Positions 35,061 through 42,382 of a stretch of DNA of 64,000 bases are shown here, one piece after another. This stretch comes from Brucella anthropi_A (GTDB taxonomy: Bacteria > Pseudomonadota > Alphaproteobacteria > Rhizobiales > Rhizobiaceae), in contig NZ_LQBD01000014.1 of NCBI RefSeq assembly GCF_046630315.1, positions 1-64,000 of the forward strand, read 5' to 3'. Each line of letters starts with the position of its first letter. Position 1 is the stretch's first letter. The notes under the pieces were generated by a model. The model saw only the letters and a program-made list of their open reading frames with translations, did no database searches and was not told the DNA's origin. Position numbers and translations under genes: made by a program.

Positions 35061-36047
35061 ATGAACAAGCCCCTGAACGAAACGAAAGCCGGTCAGGCAG
35101 CAGGCCGAGGCCGCATTTACGATTCCATTCTCGACACGATCGGCAATACCCCGCTTGTACGGATCGACAAGTTCGCCAGGGAAAAGGGCGTGGAAGCCAA
35201 CCTTCTGGCCAAGCTGGAGTTCTTCAATCCCCTGGCCAGCGTGAAGGATCGCATCGGCCTGGCGCTGATCGAAGCGCTGGAACGCGACGGCAGGGCCGTG
35301 CCGGGCAAGACAGTCTTCGTCGAGCCGACCTCCGGCAATACCGGCATTGCGCTTGCCTTTGCCGCAGCGGCCAAGGGCTATCGCCTCATTCTCACCATGC
35401 CGGAAACCATGTCGGTGGAACGGCGCAAGCTTCTGAAGCTTCTTGGCGCCGAACTCGTTCTGACCGAAGGCGCGAAAGGCATGAAGGGCGCCATCGCGGA
35501 AGCCGAAGCCATTGCGGAAGGCAATCCGAACGCGATCATCCCGCAGCAGTTCGAAAACCCCGCCAATCCTGAAATTCATCGCCTGACAACGGCAGAGGAA
35601 ATCTGGAACGACACCAATGGCGAAGCCGATATCCTGATCTCCGGCATCGGCACCGGCGGCACGATCACCGGCGTCGGTCAGGTCATCAAGGGACGCAAGC
35701 CATCCTTCAAGGTGATCGCGGTGGAGCCGAAGGATTCGCCGGTTCTTTCCGGCGGCGCGCCCGGCCCGCACAAGATTCAGGGCATCGGTGCAGGCTTTGC
35801 CCCAAAGACGCTCGATACCGGCATCTACGATGAGGTCGTTCAGGTTTCCAACGATGACGCTTTTGCCAATGCCCGTCTGATTGCCCGGCTCGAAGGCATC
35901 CCGGTCGGGATTTCTTCCGGCGCGGCGCTGACGGCGGCAGCCGAAATCGGCAAGCGCCCGGAAAATGCCGGCAAGAACATCGTCATCATCATTCCATCCT
36001 TTGCCGAGCGCTATCTTTCGACCGCGCTGTTCGAAGGCCTGGAATAA
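35061..36047 (+). CDS. cysK: Cysteine synthase A (O-acetylserine sulfhydrylase)
   Basis: A 328-residue PLP enzyme that makes cysteine from O-acetylserine and sulfide. The PLP lysine is Lys 62 (LASVKDR); the substrate loop TSGNTGIALA and the PLP-phosphate motif GTGGT in SGIGTGGTITG are intact. The N-terminus is about 15 residues longer than in E. coli. The start is the ATG after AAAGGGAGATCACGCC; the frame extends 26 codons more upstream without support. A terminator follows. Confidence 0.96.
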   Translation: MNKPLNETKAGQAAGRGRIYDSILDTIGNTPLVRIDKFAREKGVEANLLAKLEFFNPLASVKDRIGLALIEALERDGRAVPGKTVFVEPTSGNTGIALAFAAAAKGYRLILTMPETMSVERRKLLKLLGAELVLTEGAKGMKGAIAEAEAIAEGNPNAIIPQQFENPANPEIHRLTTAEEIWNDTNGEADILISGIGTGGTITGVGQVIKGRKPSFKVIAVEPKDSPVLSGGAPGPHKIQGIGAGFAPKTLDTGIYDEVVQVSNDDAFANARLIARLEGIPVGISSGAALTAAAEIGKRPENAGKNIVIIIPSFAERYLSTALFEGLE

Positions 36048-36077
36048 GCCGCTTCACGCATCGATTTTCAAAAGACA

Positions 36078-36112
36078 AAAGCCAGAGCGGATAACCGTTC
36101 TGGCTTTACTTT
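36078..36112 (+). terminator. Terminator of cysK
   Basis: Imperfect stem AAAGCCAGAGCGG / CCGTTCTGGCTTT (36078-36090 with 36095-36107), then ACTTTT. Confidence 0.7.
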
Positions 36113-36150
36113 TATCGCACCAGGCTGTCCGCAAACGAACAGAAGGCTCT

Positions 36151-36300
36151 ATAGCATGTCTCCCCAAAGTGGGAACCGCCTTCGCGGGGAAATCAGTCCA
36201 CTGGACTGATTTCTGATCCCGCTACGATGGGATAAAGACATGCATGAAAACAAAAACTTAAAGCGTGTCATATGACTACGATAAAATGCGACACGCTTTA
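36151..36300. repeat. Modular palindromic intergenic repeat, long form (second)
   Basis: Begins ATAGCATGTCTCC. It contains the same 23-base palindrome module as the copy at 19423 (here about 36192-36214, arms AAATCAGT/ACTGATTT) and the GATGGGATAAAGACATGCATG joint. The tail is an 11-bp inverted repeat, TAAAGCGTGTC/GACACGCTTTA (36259-36300), which carries the stop codon of the 42-codon ORF at its right edge. Confidence 0.65.
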
Positions 36301-36426
36301 ATGGCGCGTGCGCGCGGCGCAAGCCGGGCCGGGCCCGCGCATATAATGGCGCTCGGGCCGGTAGCTCGGTGCGACGAACTCGCGGATGACATTAACGCTG
36401 TCACGCAGTTGAACAAGAATGCTCAT
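36298..36426 (-). CDS. Small basic protein, 42 residues, possible
   Basis: A short ORF, MSILVQLRDSVNVI...CAARTRH, with a good ribosome site (AAGGTGAAGACG before the ATG). It is rich in Arg and His with one Cys, and has a hydrophobic N-terminal helix. The TAA stop falls on the edge of the repeat. An exact CtrA-type box lies about 155 bases upstream. The frame is open further up (to 36552) but no better start is visible. I recognise no family; real status is uncertain. Confidence 0.4.
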   Translation of the reverse strand: MSILVQLRDSVNVIREFVAPSYRPERHYMRGPGPACAARTRH

Positions 36427-36579
36427 CGTCTTCACCTTCGTCAAAAACCATGCTGTCCGGAATGGATGCCCGTCATGCCCCGACCACCAATCAATCGGGA
36501 CCATGAAACGTCGTTCATTTCCGAACATCTTAATGAAAACTTTAACAATCAAAGATGAATAAGCTCTGAACCCATATGG

Positions 36580-36594
36580 TTAAGAGTAAGTTAA
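36580..36594. promoter_or_regulatory. CtrA-type box TTAA-N7-TTAA
   Basis: Exact match to the CtrA consensus TTAA-N7-TTAA in a TTAA-rich stretch (a second, N8-spaced pair lies near 36529-36544). The only gene it could serve is the 42-codon ORF on the minus strand, since hbd ends convergently to the right. Confidence 0.45.
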
Positions 36595-36645
36595 TGGTAA
36601 GGATGTTCGCGCTTTTCCACAAGCCGCCAATTCTTGCCACAATTG

Positions 36646-36672
36646 AAAAAGGCCGGCTTGAACCGGCCTTTT
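36646..36672 (-). terminator. Terminator of hbd
   Basis: Stem GGCCGG/CCGGCC extended by flanking AAAA/TTTT (36647-36672) with TTTTT following on the minus strand. Confidence 0.85.
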
Positions 36673-36690
36673 GCATGAAAACAGTCCTGC

Positions 36691-37566
36691 TTATCGCGTC
36701 GGAACCGGATGCTCGCCGCGATAATCGTAAAAACCGCGGCCCGTCTTGCGCCCCAGCCAGCCTGCCTCGACATATTTGACCAGAAGCGGACATGGACGAT
36801 ATTTGGAATCCGCCAGCCCGTCGTGCAGGACCTGCATGATGGAGAGACAGGTATCGAGACCGATGAAATCGGCAAGCTGGAGCGGCCCCATCGGATGATT
36901 GGCGCCGAGCTTCATGGCCGTATCGATAGCCTCGACGCTGCCGACACCTTCATAAAGCGTGTAGATCGCCTCGTTAATCATCGGCAGCAGGATACGGTTG
37001 ACGATAAAGGCCGGGAAATCCTCGGCAACCGTCACCGTCTTGCCGAGGGCTGTGACAAAATCATTCGACTTGCGGAAGGTTTCCTCGTCGGTGGCAATGC
37101 CCCGCACCAGCTCGACCAGCTTCATGACCGGCACGGGATTCATGAAATGAATGCCGATAAAACGTTCCGGACGATCGGTCGTGGATGCAAGACGTGTGAT
37201 CGAGATCGACGATGTGTTGGTCGCAACGATCGCCTGCGGGTTCAGAACCGGGCAAAGCTGGGCGAAAATCTTGCGCTTGACGGTTTCGTCTTCGGTCGCC
37301 GCTTCGATAGCCAGATCGACACCCGCCAGATCTTCCATGGAATTTGCCGGACGGATGAGTTTCATCGCCGCGGCGCGTTGGTCTTCGAGCAGCTTGCCGG
37401 AAGAAACCTGTCGCGCCATATTGCCATTGATGGTGGCGATGCCCTTTTCCAGCCGGTCCGGTGCCGCATCGTGAAGAAGCACATCGAACCCGGCCAGCGC
37501 GCATACATGGGCAATGCCGCTGCCCATCTGTCCTGCGCCGACCACCCCTACCGTCTTGATTGCCAC
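36691..37566 (-). CDS. hbd: 3-hydroxybutyryl-CoA dehydrogenase
   Basis: A 291-residue NAD(P)-dependent enzyme that interconverts acetoacetyl-CoA and 3-hydroxybutyryl-CoA. The Rossmann motif GAGQMGSGIA starts at 10; the catalytic His in GIHFMNPVP and the C-terminal dimer domain (from about 185, PAFIVNRILLPMINEA) are present. Length fits the short, single-domain form rather than the fused FadB. The start is GTG behind AAGGAG. It follows etfBA on the same strand, separated by a terminator and a repeat, and both serve acyl-CoA oxidation. Confidence 0.94.
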   Translation of the reverse strand: MAIKTVGVVGAGQMGSGIAHVCALAGFDVLLHDAAPDRLEKGIATINGNMARQVSSGKLLEDQRAAAMKLIRPANSMEDLAGVDLAIEAATEDETVKRKIFAQLCPVLNPQAIVATNTSSISITRLASTTDRPERFIGIHFMNPVPVMKLVELVRGIATDEETFRKSNDFVTALGKTVTVAEDFPAFIVNRILLPMINEAIYTLYEGVGSVEAIDTAMKLGANHPMGPLQLADFIGLDTCLSIMQVLHDGLADSKYRPCPLLVKYVEAGWLGRKTGRGFYDYRGEHPVPTR

Positions 37567-37612
37567 AATTATAACTCCTTCATTCAGCCGCCCCCATTGC
37601 GGGGCCGAGGCC

Positions 37613-37713
37613 TAAAGCGATTCCGGTGAACACGGAGTCGTTGGAAACGCTCTGTCTTTTGTTTTACGCATTCTCCAGCGCAAAACCGCTGCGCACTTTT
37701 GCTGGAAATGCTT
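37613..37713. repeat. Modular palindromic intergenic repeat, short form, inverted
   Basis: Same family as the copies at 29979 and 60041 but in the opposite direction: on the minus strand it reads GAAGCATTTCCAGC, then CAAAAGTGCGCAGCGGTTT, the ATGCGTAAAACAAA joint and a GAGCGTTTCC tail. It lies between hbd and etfA, and the 23-base module is absent. Confidence 0.65.
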
Positions 37714-37795
37714 CAATATATCAATTCTGCCGCAGACAGCTACAGCCTACATTCAGTGAAAGGCAAAAACAGCGCTTCCGCATATGAGGGCTCTC

Positions 37796-37828
37796 AAATA
37801 AAAAGCGGCGGGACCAGCCCGCCGCTTT
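37796..37828 (-). terminator. Terminator of etfA
   Basis: GCGGCGGG/CCCGCCGC stem (37805-37812 with 37818-37825), five-base loop, followed on the minus strand by TTTTTATTT. Confidence 0.9.
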
Positions 37829-37836
37829 CGGATCGA

Positions 37837-38766
37837 TCAGAGCGCCTTTTGCAACTCCGGCAGGATCGTGAAGAGATCGCCGACGAGGCCGTAATCGGCC
37901 ACCTGGAAGATCGGCGCCTCCTCGTCCTTGTTGATTGCCACGATCACGCGGGAATCCTTCATGCCCGCCAGATGCTGGATCGCGCCAGAAATACCGACGG
38001 CGATGTAAAGGTCCGGCGCAACCACCTTGCCCGTCTGGCCAACCTGCCAGTCGTTCGGCGCATAGCCCGCATCGACCGCCGCGCGGCTGGCGCCGACGGC
38101 GGCACCGAGCTTGTCGGCAACCGGCAGGATCACTTCCTGGAATTTTTCGGCAGAACCAAGCGCACGGCCACCCGAGATGATGATCTTGGCCGAGGTCAGT
38201 TCCGGACGATCCGATTCTGACAGCGCATTGCCGACGAAGCTCGACAGGGCCGGATCGGCAGCCGCATTGACGCTTTCAACCGTCGCCGAACCGCCTTCGC
38301 CCGTAGCCTGGAAAGAGGCGGTGCGCACGGTGATGACCTTCTTCGCGTCGGTCGACTGCACGGTCTGGATCGCATTGCCAGCATAGATCGGACGCTTGAA
38401 CGTATCAGCCGATACGACTTCCATGATTTCGGACAGTTGCATCACATCGAGAAGTGCTGCCACGCGCGGCAGGATGTTCTTGGCCGAGGTCGTCGCCGGT
38501 GCGATGATCGTGTCGTAATTGCCAGCCAGTTCCACGATGAGAGCAGCCGTCGGCTCGGCCAGACGGTTTTCCAGCGCATCGCTTTCAGCCAGCAGAACCT
38601 TGCGCACGCCTTTCAGTTTGGCGGCCGCATCGGCGGCAGCTTTCGCACCCTTGCCCGCAACCAGAACATCCACGTCACCGCCGATCTGGGCAGCAGCCGT
38701 CAGCGCCTTGGCGGTCTGGTCGGAAAGGGTTGCATTGTCATGTTCGGCAATAAGAAGAATAGCCAT
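37837..38766 (-). CDS. etfA: Electron transfer flavoprotein alpha subunit
   Basis: A 309-residue FAD-binding subunit that passes electrons from acyl-CoA dehydrogenases to ETF-quinone oxidoreductase. The N-terminal domain is a Rossmann-like fold; the C-terminal FAD domain carries GASRAAVDAGYAPNDWQVGQTGKVV and PDLYIAVGISGAIQH, all typical. The frame extends 40 codons upstream, but MAILLIAEHD behind AAGGACAG is the family start. It is preceded in the operon by etfB, with a structured element in the gap. Confidence 0.97.
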   Translation of the reverse strand: MAILLIAEHDNATLSDQTAKALTAAAQIGGDVDVLVAGKGAKAAADAAAKLKGVRKVLLAESDALENRLAEPTAALIVELAGNYDTIIAPATTSAKNILPRVAALLDVMQLSEIMEVVSADTFKRPIYAGNAIQTVQSTDAKKVITVRTASFQATGEGGSATVESVNAAADPALSSFVGNALSESDRPELTSAKIIISGGRALGSAEKFQEVILPVADKLGAAVGASRAAVDAGYAPNDWQVGQTGKVVAPDLYIAVGISGAIQHLAGMKDSRVIVAINKDEEAPIFQVADYGLVGDLFTILPELQKAL

Positions 38767-38794
38767 TATTTCTGTCCTTAATTCATCCGGTGCC

Positions 38795-38916
38795 GGAAAC
38801 CTGTCAGGCCTTGGCGAAAATGGTGGGGTGCGAGAACCGGAGCGGAGCGTACCTTTCGTACGTGAGCACCGGAAGCGCAGCAACACGCCATTTGCAGACA
38901 GGCCTCACGGGTTTCC
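38795..38916 (-). ncRNA. Structured intergenic element, copy 2 (etfB-etfA gap)
   Basis: Same architecture as the argJ-GNAT copy: outer helix GGAAAC/GTTTCC (38795-38800 with 38911-38916), CTGTC/GACAG, AAATGG/CCATTT (38818-38823 with 38888-38893), CCGG/CCGG (38837-38840 with 38869-38872) and CGTAC/GTACG (38848-38852 with 38858-38862). The unpaired stretches AGCGGA and TGAGCA flanking the inner hairpin are identical in both copies. Outer arms differ in sequence yet remain paired. Confidence 0.6.
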
Positions 38917-38918
38917 CT

Positions 38919-39665
38919 TTACAGTACGCCGTCAGCTTTCAACTTCTCAACCAGCTCTCCAACCGAGCCAACCTTGACGCCAGCCTTGCGGCCGCCCGGC
39001 TCCTCGGTCTTGAGGACCTTGAGACGCGGCGCAATGTCGGCGCCGAAATCGGCAGGCGACTTTTCGTCGAGCGGCTTCTTCTTGGCCTTCATGATGTTCG
39101 GCAGCGACGCATAGCGCGGCTGGTTCAAACGAAGATCGACCGTGACGATGGCCGGAAGCTTCACGTCGATGGTCTGCAGACCGCCATCGACTTCGCGCGT
39201 CACCTTGGCCGAACCGTCGCCCAGTTCCACCTTCGAGGCAAAGGTTGCCTGGCTCCAGTTGAGAAGGGCCGACAGCATTTGGCCAGTCTGGTTCGAATCG
39301 TCGTCGATTGCCTGCTTGCCGAGGAAGACGAGATCCGGCTTTTCAGCCTCGACAACGCCCTTCAAAACCTTGGCCACACCGAGCGGCTCGACGGTTTCAT
39401 CGGTCTTCACGAGAATTGCGCGGTCAGCCCCCATGGCGAGTGCGGTGCGCAGCGTTTCCTGCGCCTGTGCCGGGCCGACGGAAACCGCGACGATTTCCGT
39501 CACCTTGCCCGCTTCCTTCAGACGGATCGCTTCTTCAACCGCGATCTCGTCAAAAGGGTTCATCGACATCTTGACGTTCGCAAGCTCAACGCCCGAACCG
39601 TCTCCCTTTACACGGATCTTCACGTTGTAATCGACAACCCGTTTCACTGCGACAAGGACTTTCAT
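38919..39665 (-). CDS. etfB: Electron transfer flavoprotein beta subunit
   Basis: A 248-residue subunit that binds AMP and docks to dehydrogenases. Typical blocks are KVLVAVKRVVDYNVKIRV at the start, NPFDEIAVEEAIRLKEAG, and the recognition-loop region LNQPRYASLPNIMKAKKKPL near 190-210. It is the first gene of etfBA. Its upstream region contains an operator-like palindrome (39825-39840) and a second dyad (39726-39744). Confidence 0.97.
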   Translation of the reverse strand: MKVLVAVKRVVDYNVKIRVKGDGSGVELANVKMSMNPFDEIAVEEAIRLKEAGKVTEIVAVSVGPAQAQETLRTALAMGADRAILVKTDETVEPLGVAKVLKGVVEAEKPDLVFLGKQAIDDDSNQTGQMLSALLNWSQATFASKVELGDGSAKVTREVDGGLQTIDVKLPAIVTVDLRLNQPRYASLPNIMKAKKKPLDEKSPADFGADIAPRLKVLKTEEPGGRKAGVKVGSVGELVEKLKADGVL

Positions 39666-39725
39666 CCGCGATTACCTCTTCAATGACTTCTGCAGCACGA
39701 CTATGCCGCCGTGAACTCAACCCCG

Positions 39726-39744
39726 CATGTCGAAATCCGACATG
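39726..39744 (-). promoter_or_regulatory. Inverted repeat upstream of etfB
   Basis: CATGTCG-AAATC-CGACATG, exact 7-bp arms, about 60 bases before the etfB start. It could be an operator or form a small hairpin in the leader. No family is assigned. Confidence 0.35.
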
Positions 39745-39824
39745 AAAGCGGCACCGGCGCAACCTGTGTGATGACGCAAATACGCTGCCTGTCCGCCGGG
39801 AACCGGCACGAAACCTAAAGACGG

Positions 39825-39840
39825 TTGACGTGCACGTCAA
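39825..39840 (-). promoter_or_regulatory. Perfect 16-bp palindrome overlapping the -35 of a candidate etfB promoter
   Basis: TTGACGTGCACGTCAA reads the same on both strands. On the minus strand its TTGACG serves as a -35, with TAGGTT 17 bases on as a weak -10, so a bound protein could block polymerase. Regulators of fatty-acid and branched-chain acid breakdown in Proteobacteria often bind ACGT-containing palindromes; which one acts here is unknown. Confidence 0.45.
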
Positions 39841-39974
39841 TCAGGCATGGACCGCTATATCGATTAAAATCAATTTATTCTGACAGGAAGTCATTCCGAA
39901 ACCGCGCGATCCCATGCCGCCAGTTTCCTATCGTTTACAAGCGACACGGCATGGTTTAGGTAACATCCCGTAAT

Positions 39975-40005
39975 CCGGTCGCAGCCTACCCGGTCAAAAC
40001 AAGGA
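39975..40005 (+). promoter_or_regulatory. Possible preQ1-I-like leader before queC
   Basis: CCGG-loop-CCGG (39975-39978 with 39990-39993) with an 11-base loop that includes AGC and CTAC, followed by an A-rich tail (CAAAACAAGGA) that contains the queC ribosome site. The layout (small hairpin, A-tail, ribosome site in the tail) is that of preQ1-I riboswitches, and the CCT of the loop could pair with the AGG. The match is partial and the tail pairing is not the standard one, so this is a candidate only. Confidence 0.3.
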
Positions 40006-40015
40006 ACTCTGTCTT

Positions 40016-40714
40016 ATGAAAACGCTCGTCGTCTGCTCCGGCGGACTCGATTCCGTTTCGCTTGCTTGCAGAATAGCAGCCGAACACCAACTTGCCGCCC
40101 TCCTCTCCTTCGACTATGGCCAGCGCCACAGAAAGGAACTGGATTCGGCCAGAGCCTGTGCCGAAAGGCTGGGCGTCCCGCATCAGATCATCGATATACG
40201 ATCCATTGGCGCAAGCCTGAGCGGCTCTGCCCTGACCGATGATGTCGATGTGCCGGACGGACACTATGCGGAAGAAACGATGAAGATCACCGTCGTTCCC
40301 AACCGCAACGTAATCATGCTGGCGATTGCCTTCGGCGTCGCGGCCGCGCAAAAGGCCGAAGCGGTGGCGCTTGCCGTCCATGGCGGCGATCACTTCATCT
40401 ATCCCGACTGCCGCCCCGGCTTTATCGATGCTTTCCAGACGATGCAGAACCATGCACTGGAGGGCTATGCGGACATAAAGCTGCTCGCACCCTATGTGCA
40501 TGCATCGAAAGCCGACATCGTTATCGACGGCGCGAAATATGGCACGCCCTTTGCGGCGACATGGTCCTGCTACAAGGGCGGCGAACATCATTGCGGACGC
40601 TGCGGCACCTGTGTCGAACGGCGCGAGGCTTTTCATCTCGCCGGTATCGAAGATCCGACCCTTTACGAGGACCCGGATTTCTGGTGCGATGCCGTGGCGC
40701 GGAGGAACGCCTGA
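40016..40714 (+). CDS. queC: 7-cyano-7-deazaguanine synthase
   Basis: A 232-residue enzyme that converts 7-carboxy-7-deazaguanine to preQ0 with ammonia and ATP, for queuosine in tRNA. The pyrophosphatase loop SGGLDSVSLA starts at residue 8. A zinc site of four Cys is near the C-terminus (SCYKGGEHHCGRCGTCVERREAF). AAGGAACTC precedes the ATG. It is first of queC-queD-queE. Confidence 0.97.
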   Translation: MKTLVVCSGGLDSVSLACRIAAEHQLAALLSFDYGQRHRKELDSARACAERLGVPHQIIDIRSIGASLSGSALTDDVDVPDGHYAEETMKITVVPNRNVIMLAIAFGVAAAQKAEAVALAVHGGDHFIYPDCRPGFIDAFQTMQNHALEGYADIKLLAPYVHASKADIVIDGAKYGTPFAATWSCYKGGEHHCGRCGTCVERREAFHLAGIEDPTLYEDPDFWCDAVARRNA

Positions 40715-41070
40715 TGTTTCGCATCACCAAGGAATTCCACTTTTCCGCCTCGCATCAGCTGACCGGCCTGCCAGCCGATCATCAATGCGCCCGGCTGCAC
40801 GGTCACAACTACATCGTCGAGGTGGAGCTTTCCGCTCCTGATCTGAACCAGCACGGTTTTGTCCGCGATTATCATGAGCTGGCGCCGTTCAAGCGCTATA
40901 TCGATGATTGTTTCGACCATCGCCATCTCAATGACGTCCTGGGGCACGACCGCAGCACGGCTGAAACACTTGCCCGGCATTTTTTCGAATGGTGCCATGC
41001 GCGCTGGCCGGAAATCTCCGCCGTGCGGGTCAGCGAAACGCCCAAGACATGGGCCGAGTACAGACCGTGA
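40714..41070 (+). CDS. queD: 6-carboxytetrahydropterin synthase
   Basis: A 118-residue QueD that turns dihydroneopterin triphosphate into 6-carboxytetrahydropterin. Zinc ligands sit in HFSASHQL and LHGHNY, and the catalytic Cys in DHQCARL; ETPKTWAEY closes the fold as in the family. Its ATG overlaps the queC stop (TGATG), and the frame's upstream extension inside queC is a shadow. Confidence 0.95.
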   Translation: MFRITKEFHFSASHQLTGLPADHQCARLHGHNYIVEVELSAPDLNQHGFVRDYHELAPFKRYIDDCFDHRHLNDVLGHDRSTAETLARHFFEWCHARWPEISAVRVSETPKTWAEYRP

Positions 41071-41789
41071 CACAGATACGCATCGCGGAAATTTTCGGAC
41101 CCACGATCCAGGGCGAAGGCGTCCTGATCGGCGAGCCGACGGTTTTCGTGCGGACCGGCGGCTGCGATTATCGCTGCGTCTGGTGCGACAGCCTGCATGC
41201 GGTCGAAAGCCGCTTTCGCCATGCGTGGAAAGCCATGAGCGTCGAGGCGATTTGGGATGAAGTGACGGCACTTTCCCGAAACAAGCCGCTCACAGTGTCA
41301 CTTTCCGGCGGCAATCCGGCCATTCAACCCTTGGCACCGTTGATCGAGCATGGCAAGTCTAAGGGCTATCGTTTCGCGCTCGAAACCCAAGGCTCGGTTG
41401 CACGAGGCTGGTTTTCCGCGCTCGACACGCTGGTCGTAAGCCCCAAGCCGCCTTCAAGCGGCATGAGCACTGATTTCGATGCGCTGGCGGCTTGTGTCGA
41501 GGTTGCAGGTACAGCACCGCGCACGGTGCTGAAATTCGTCATCTTCGACGATGAGGATTATGCCTTCGCCAAAGCTGTAGCCCGTCGACACCCGCAATTG
41601 CCGGTCTATCTCCAGCCCGGCAATCACACACCGCCGCCGCCCGAGGCGCAGGACGCCGCAATCGATATGGATGGCATCATGCGGCGGATGGAATGGCTGG
41701 TGGACAAGGTGATAGCGGATGGCTGGTACGAAGCGCATGTCCTGCCCCAGCTTCACGTGCTGATCTGGGGCAACAGACGCGGTGTCTGA
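41049..41789 (+). CDS. queE: 7-carboxy-7-deazaguanine synthase (radical SAM)
   Basis: A radical SAM enzyme that contracts 6-carboxytetrahydropterin to 7-carboxy-7-deazaguanine. The cluster-binding motif is CDYRCVWC (CX3CX2C), right after RTGG; SLSGGNPAIQPL is the SAM-binding GGE-like block. Length from the ATG is 246 residues. An alternative GTG at 41067 overlaps the queD stop (GTGA) and may be the true, coupled start. Its stop abuts the convergent adenosyltransferase gene without a gap. Confidence 0.94.
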   Translation: MGRVQTVTQIRIAEIFGPTIQGEGVLIGEPTVFVRTGGCDYRCVWCDSLHAVESRFRHAWKAMSVEAIWDEVTALSRNKPLTVSLSGGNPAIQPLAPLIEHGKSKGYRFALETQGSVARGWFSALDTLVVSPKPPSSGMSTDFDALAACVEVAGTAPRTVLKFVIFDDEDYAFAKAVARRHPQLPVYLQPGNHTPPPPEAQDAAIDMDGIMRRMEWLVDKVIADGWYEAHVLPQLHVLIWGNRRGV

Positions 41790-42380
41790 TCAGCGGTTGG
41801 CGCCGGGCACCCAGAGCACATCCTGCGCGCCATTATCGTTGACGGTTCGCGATGCCACGAACAGGAAATCGGAAAGGCGGTTGATATATTGCAAGGCCTC
41901 TGCCGAAACCACCTCTCCGTCGACGCGGGCAAGCGCAACCATCAGCCGCTCTGCCCGGCGTGAAACCGTGCGCGCAAGATGCAGCGCCGCCGATGCCGGC
42001 GAACCGCCGGGAAGAATGAACGAGCGCAGCGGCTGCAAATCGGCATTGAGGAGGTCGATATCGGCTTCCACGCGCGCGACCTGCGATGCGACGATGCGCA
42101 GCGGCTCGTAAGCGAGCGGCTTGCCGTCATCCGGCGTGGAAAGATCGGCTCCCAGGTCGAAAAGATCGTTCTGGATGCGGCCCAGCATGGCATCGATCAG
42201 CGCATGGGGATTATTGTCGCCGCCGGTGTGAAGACGCGCCATGCCGATGCAGGCATTGGTTTCGTCCACCGTGCCATAGGCCTCGACGCGCAGGTCCGAT
42301 TTCAGCCGCCGCGGCCCGCTGGCAAGCCCGGTCGTGCCCTTGTCGCCTGTGCGGGTATAGATCTTGTTGAGCTTGACCAT
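41790..42380 (-). CDS. PduO-type cob(I)alamin adenosyltransferase
   Basis: A 196-residue enzyme that adds the adenosyl group of ATP to cob(I)alamin to make coenzyme B12. The ATP-binding N-terminus KIYTRTGDKGTTGLASG and the conserved VEAYGTVDETNACIG and RRAERLMVALAR blocks are present. Its start follows the HIG1 gene's stop by two bases, so the two are probably cotranscribed. Unlike the CobO type it has no Walker P-loop. Confidence 0.94.
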   Translation of the reverse strand: MVKLNKIYTRTGDKGTTGLASGPRRLKSDLRVEAYGTVDETNACIGMARLHTGGDNNPHALIDAMLGRIQNDLFDLGADLSTPDDGKPLAYEPLRIVASQVARVEADIDLLNADLQPLRSFILPGGSPASAALHLARTVSRRAERLMVALARVDGEVVSAEALQYINRLSDFLFVASRTVNDNGAQDVLWVPGANR

Positions 42381-42382
42381 AT

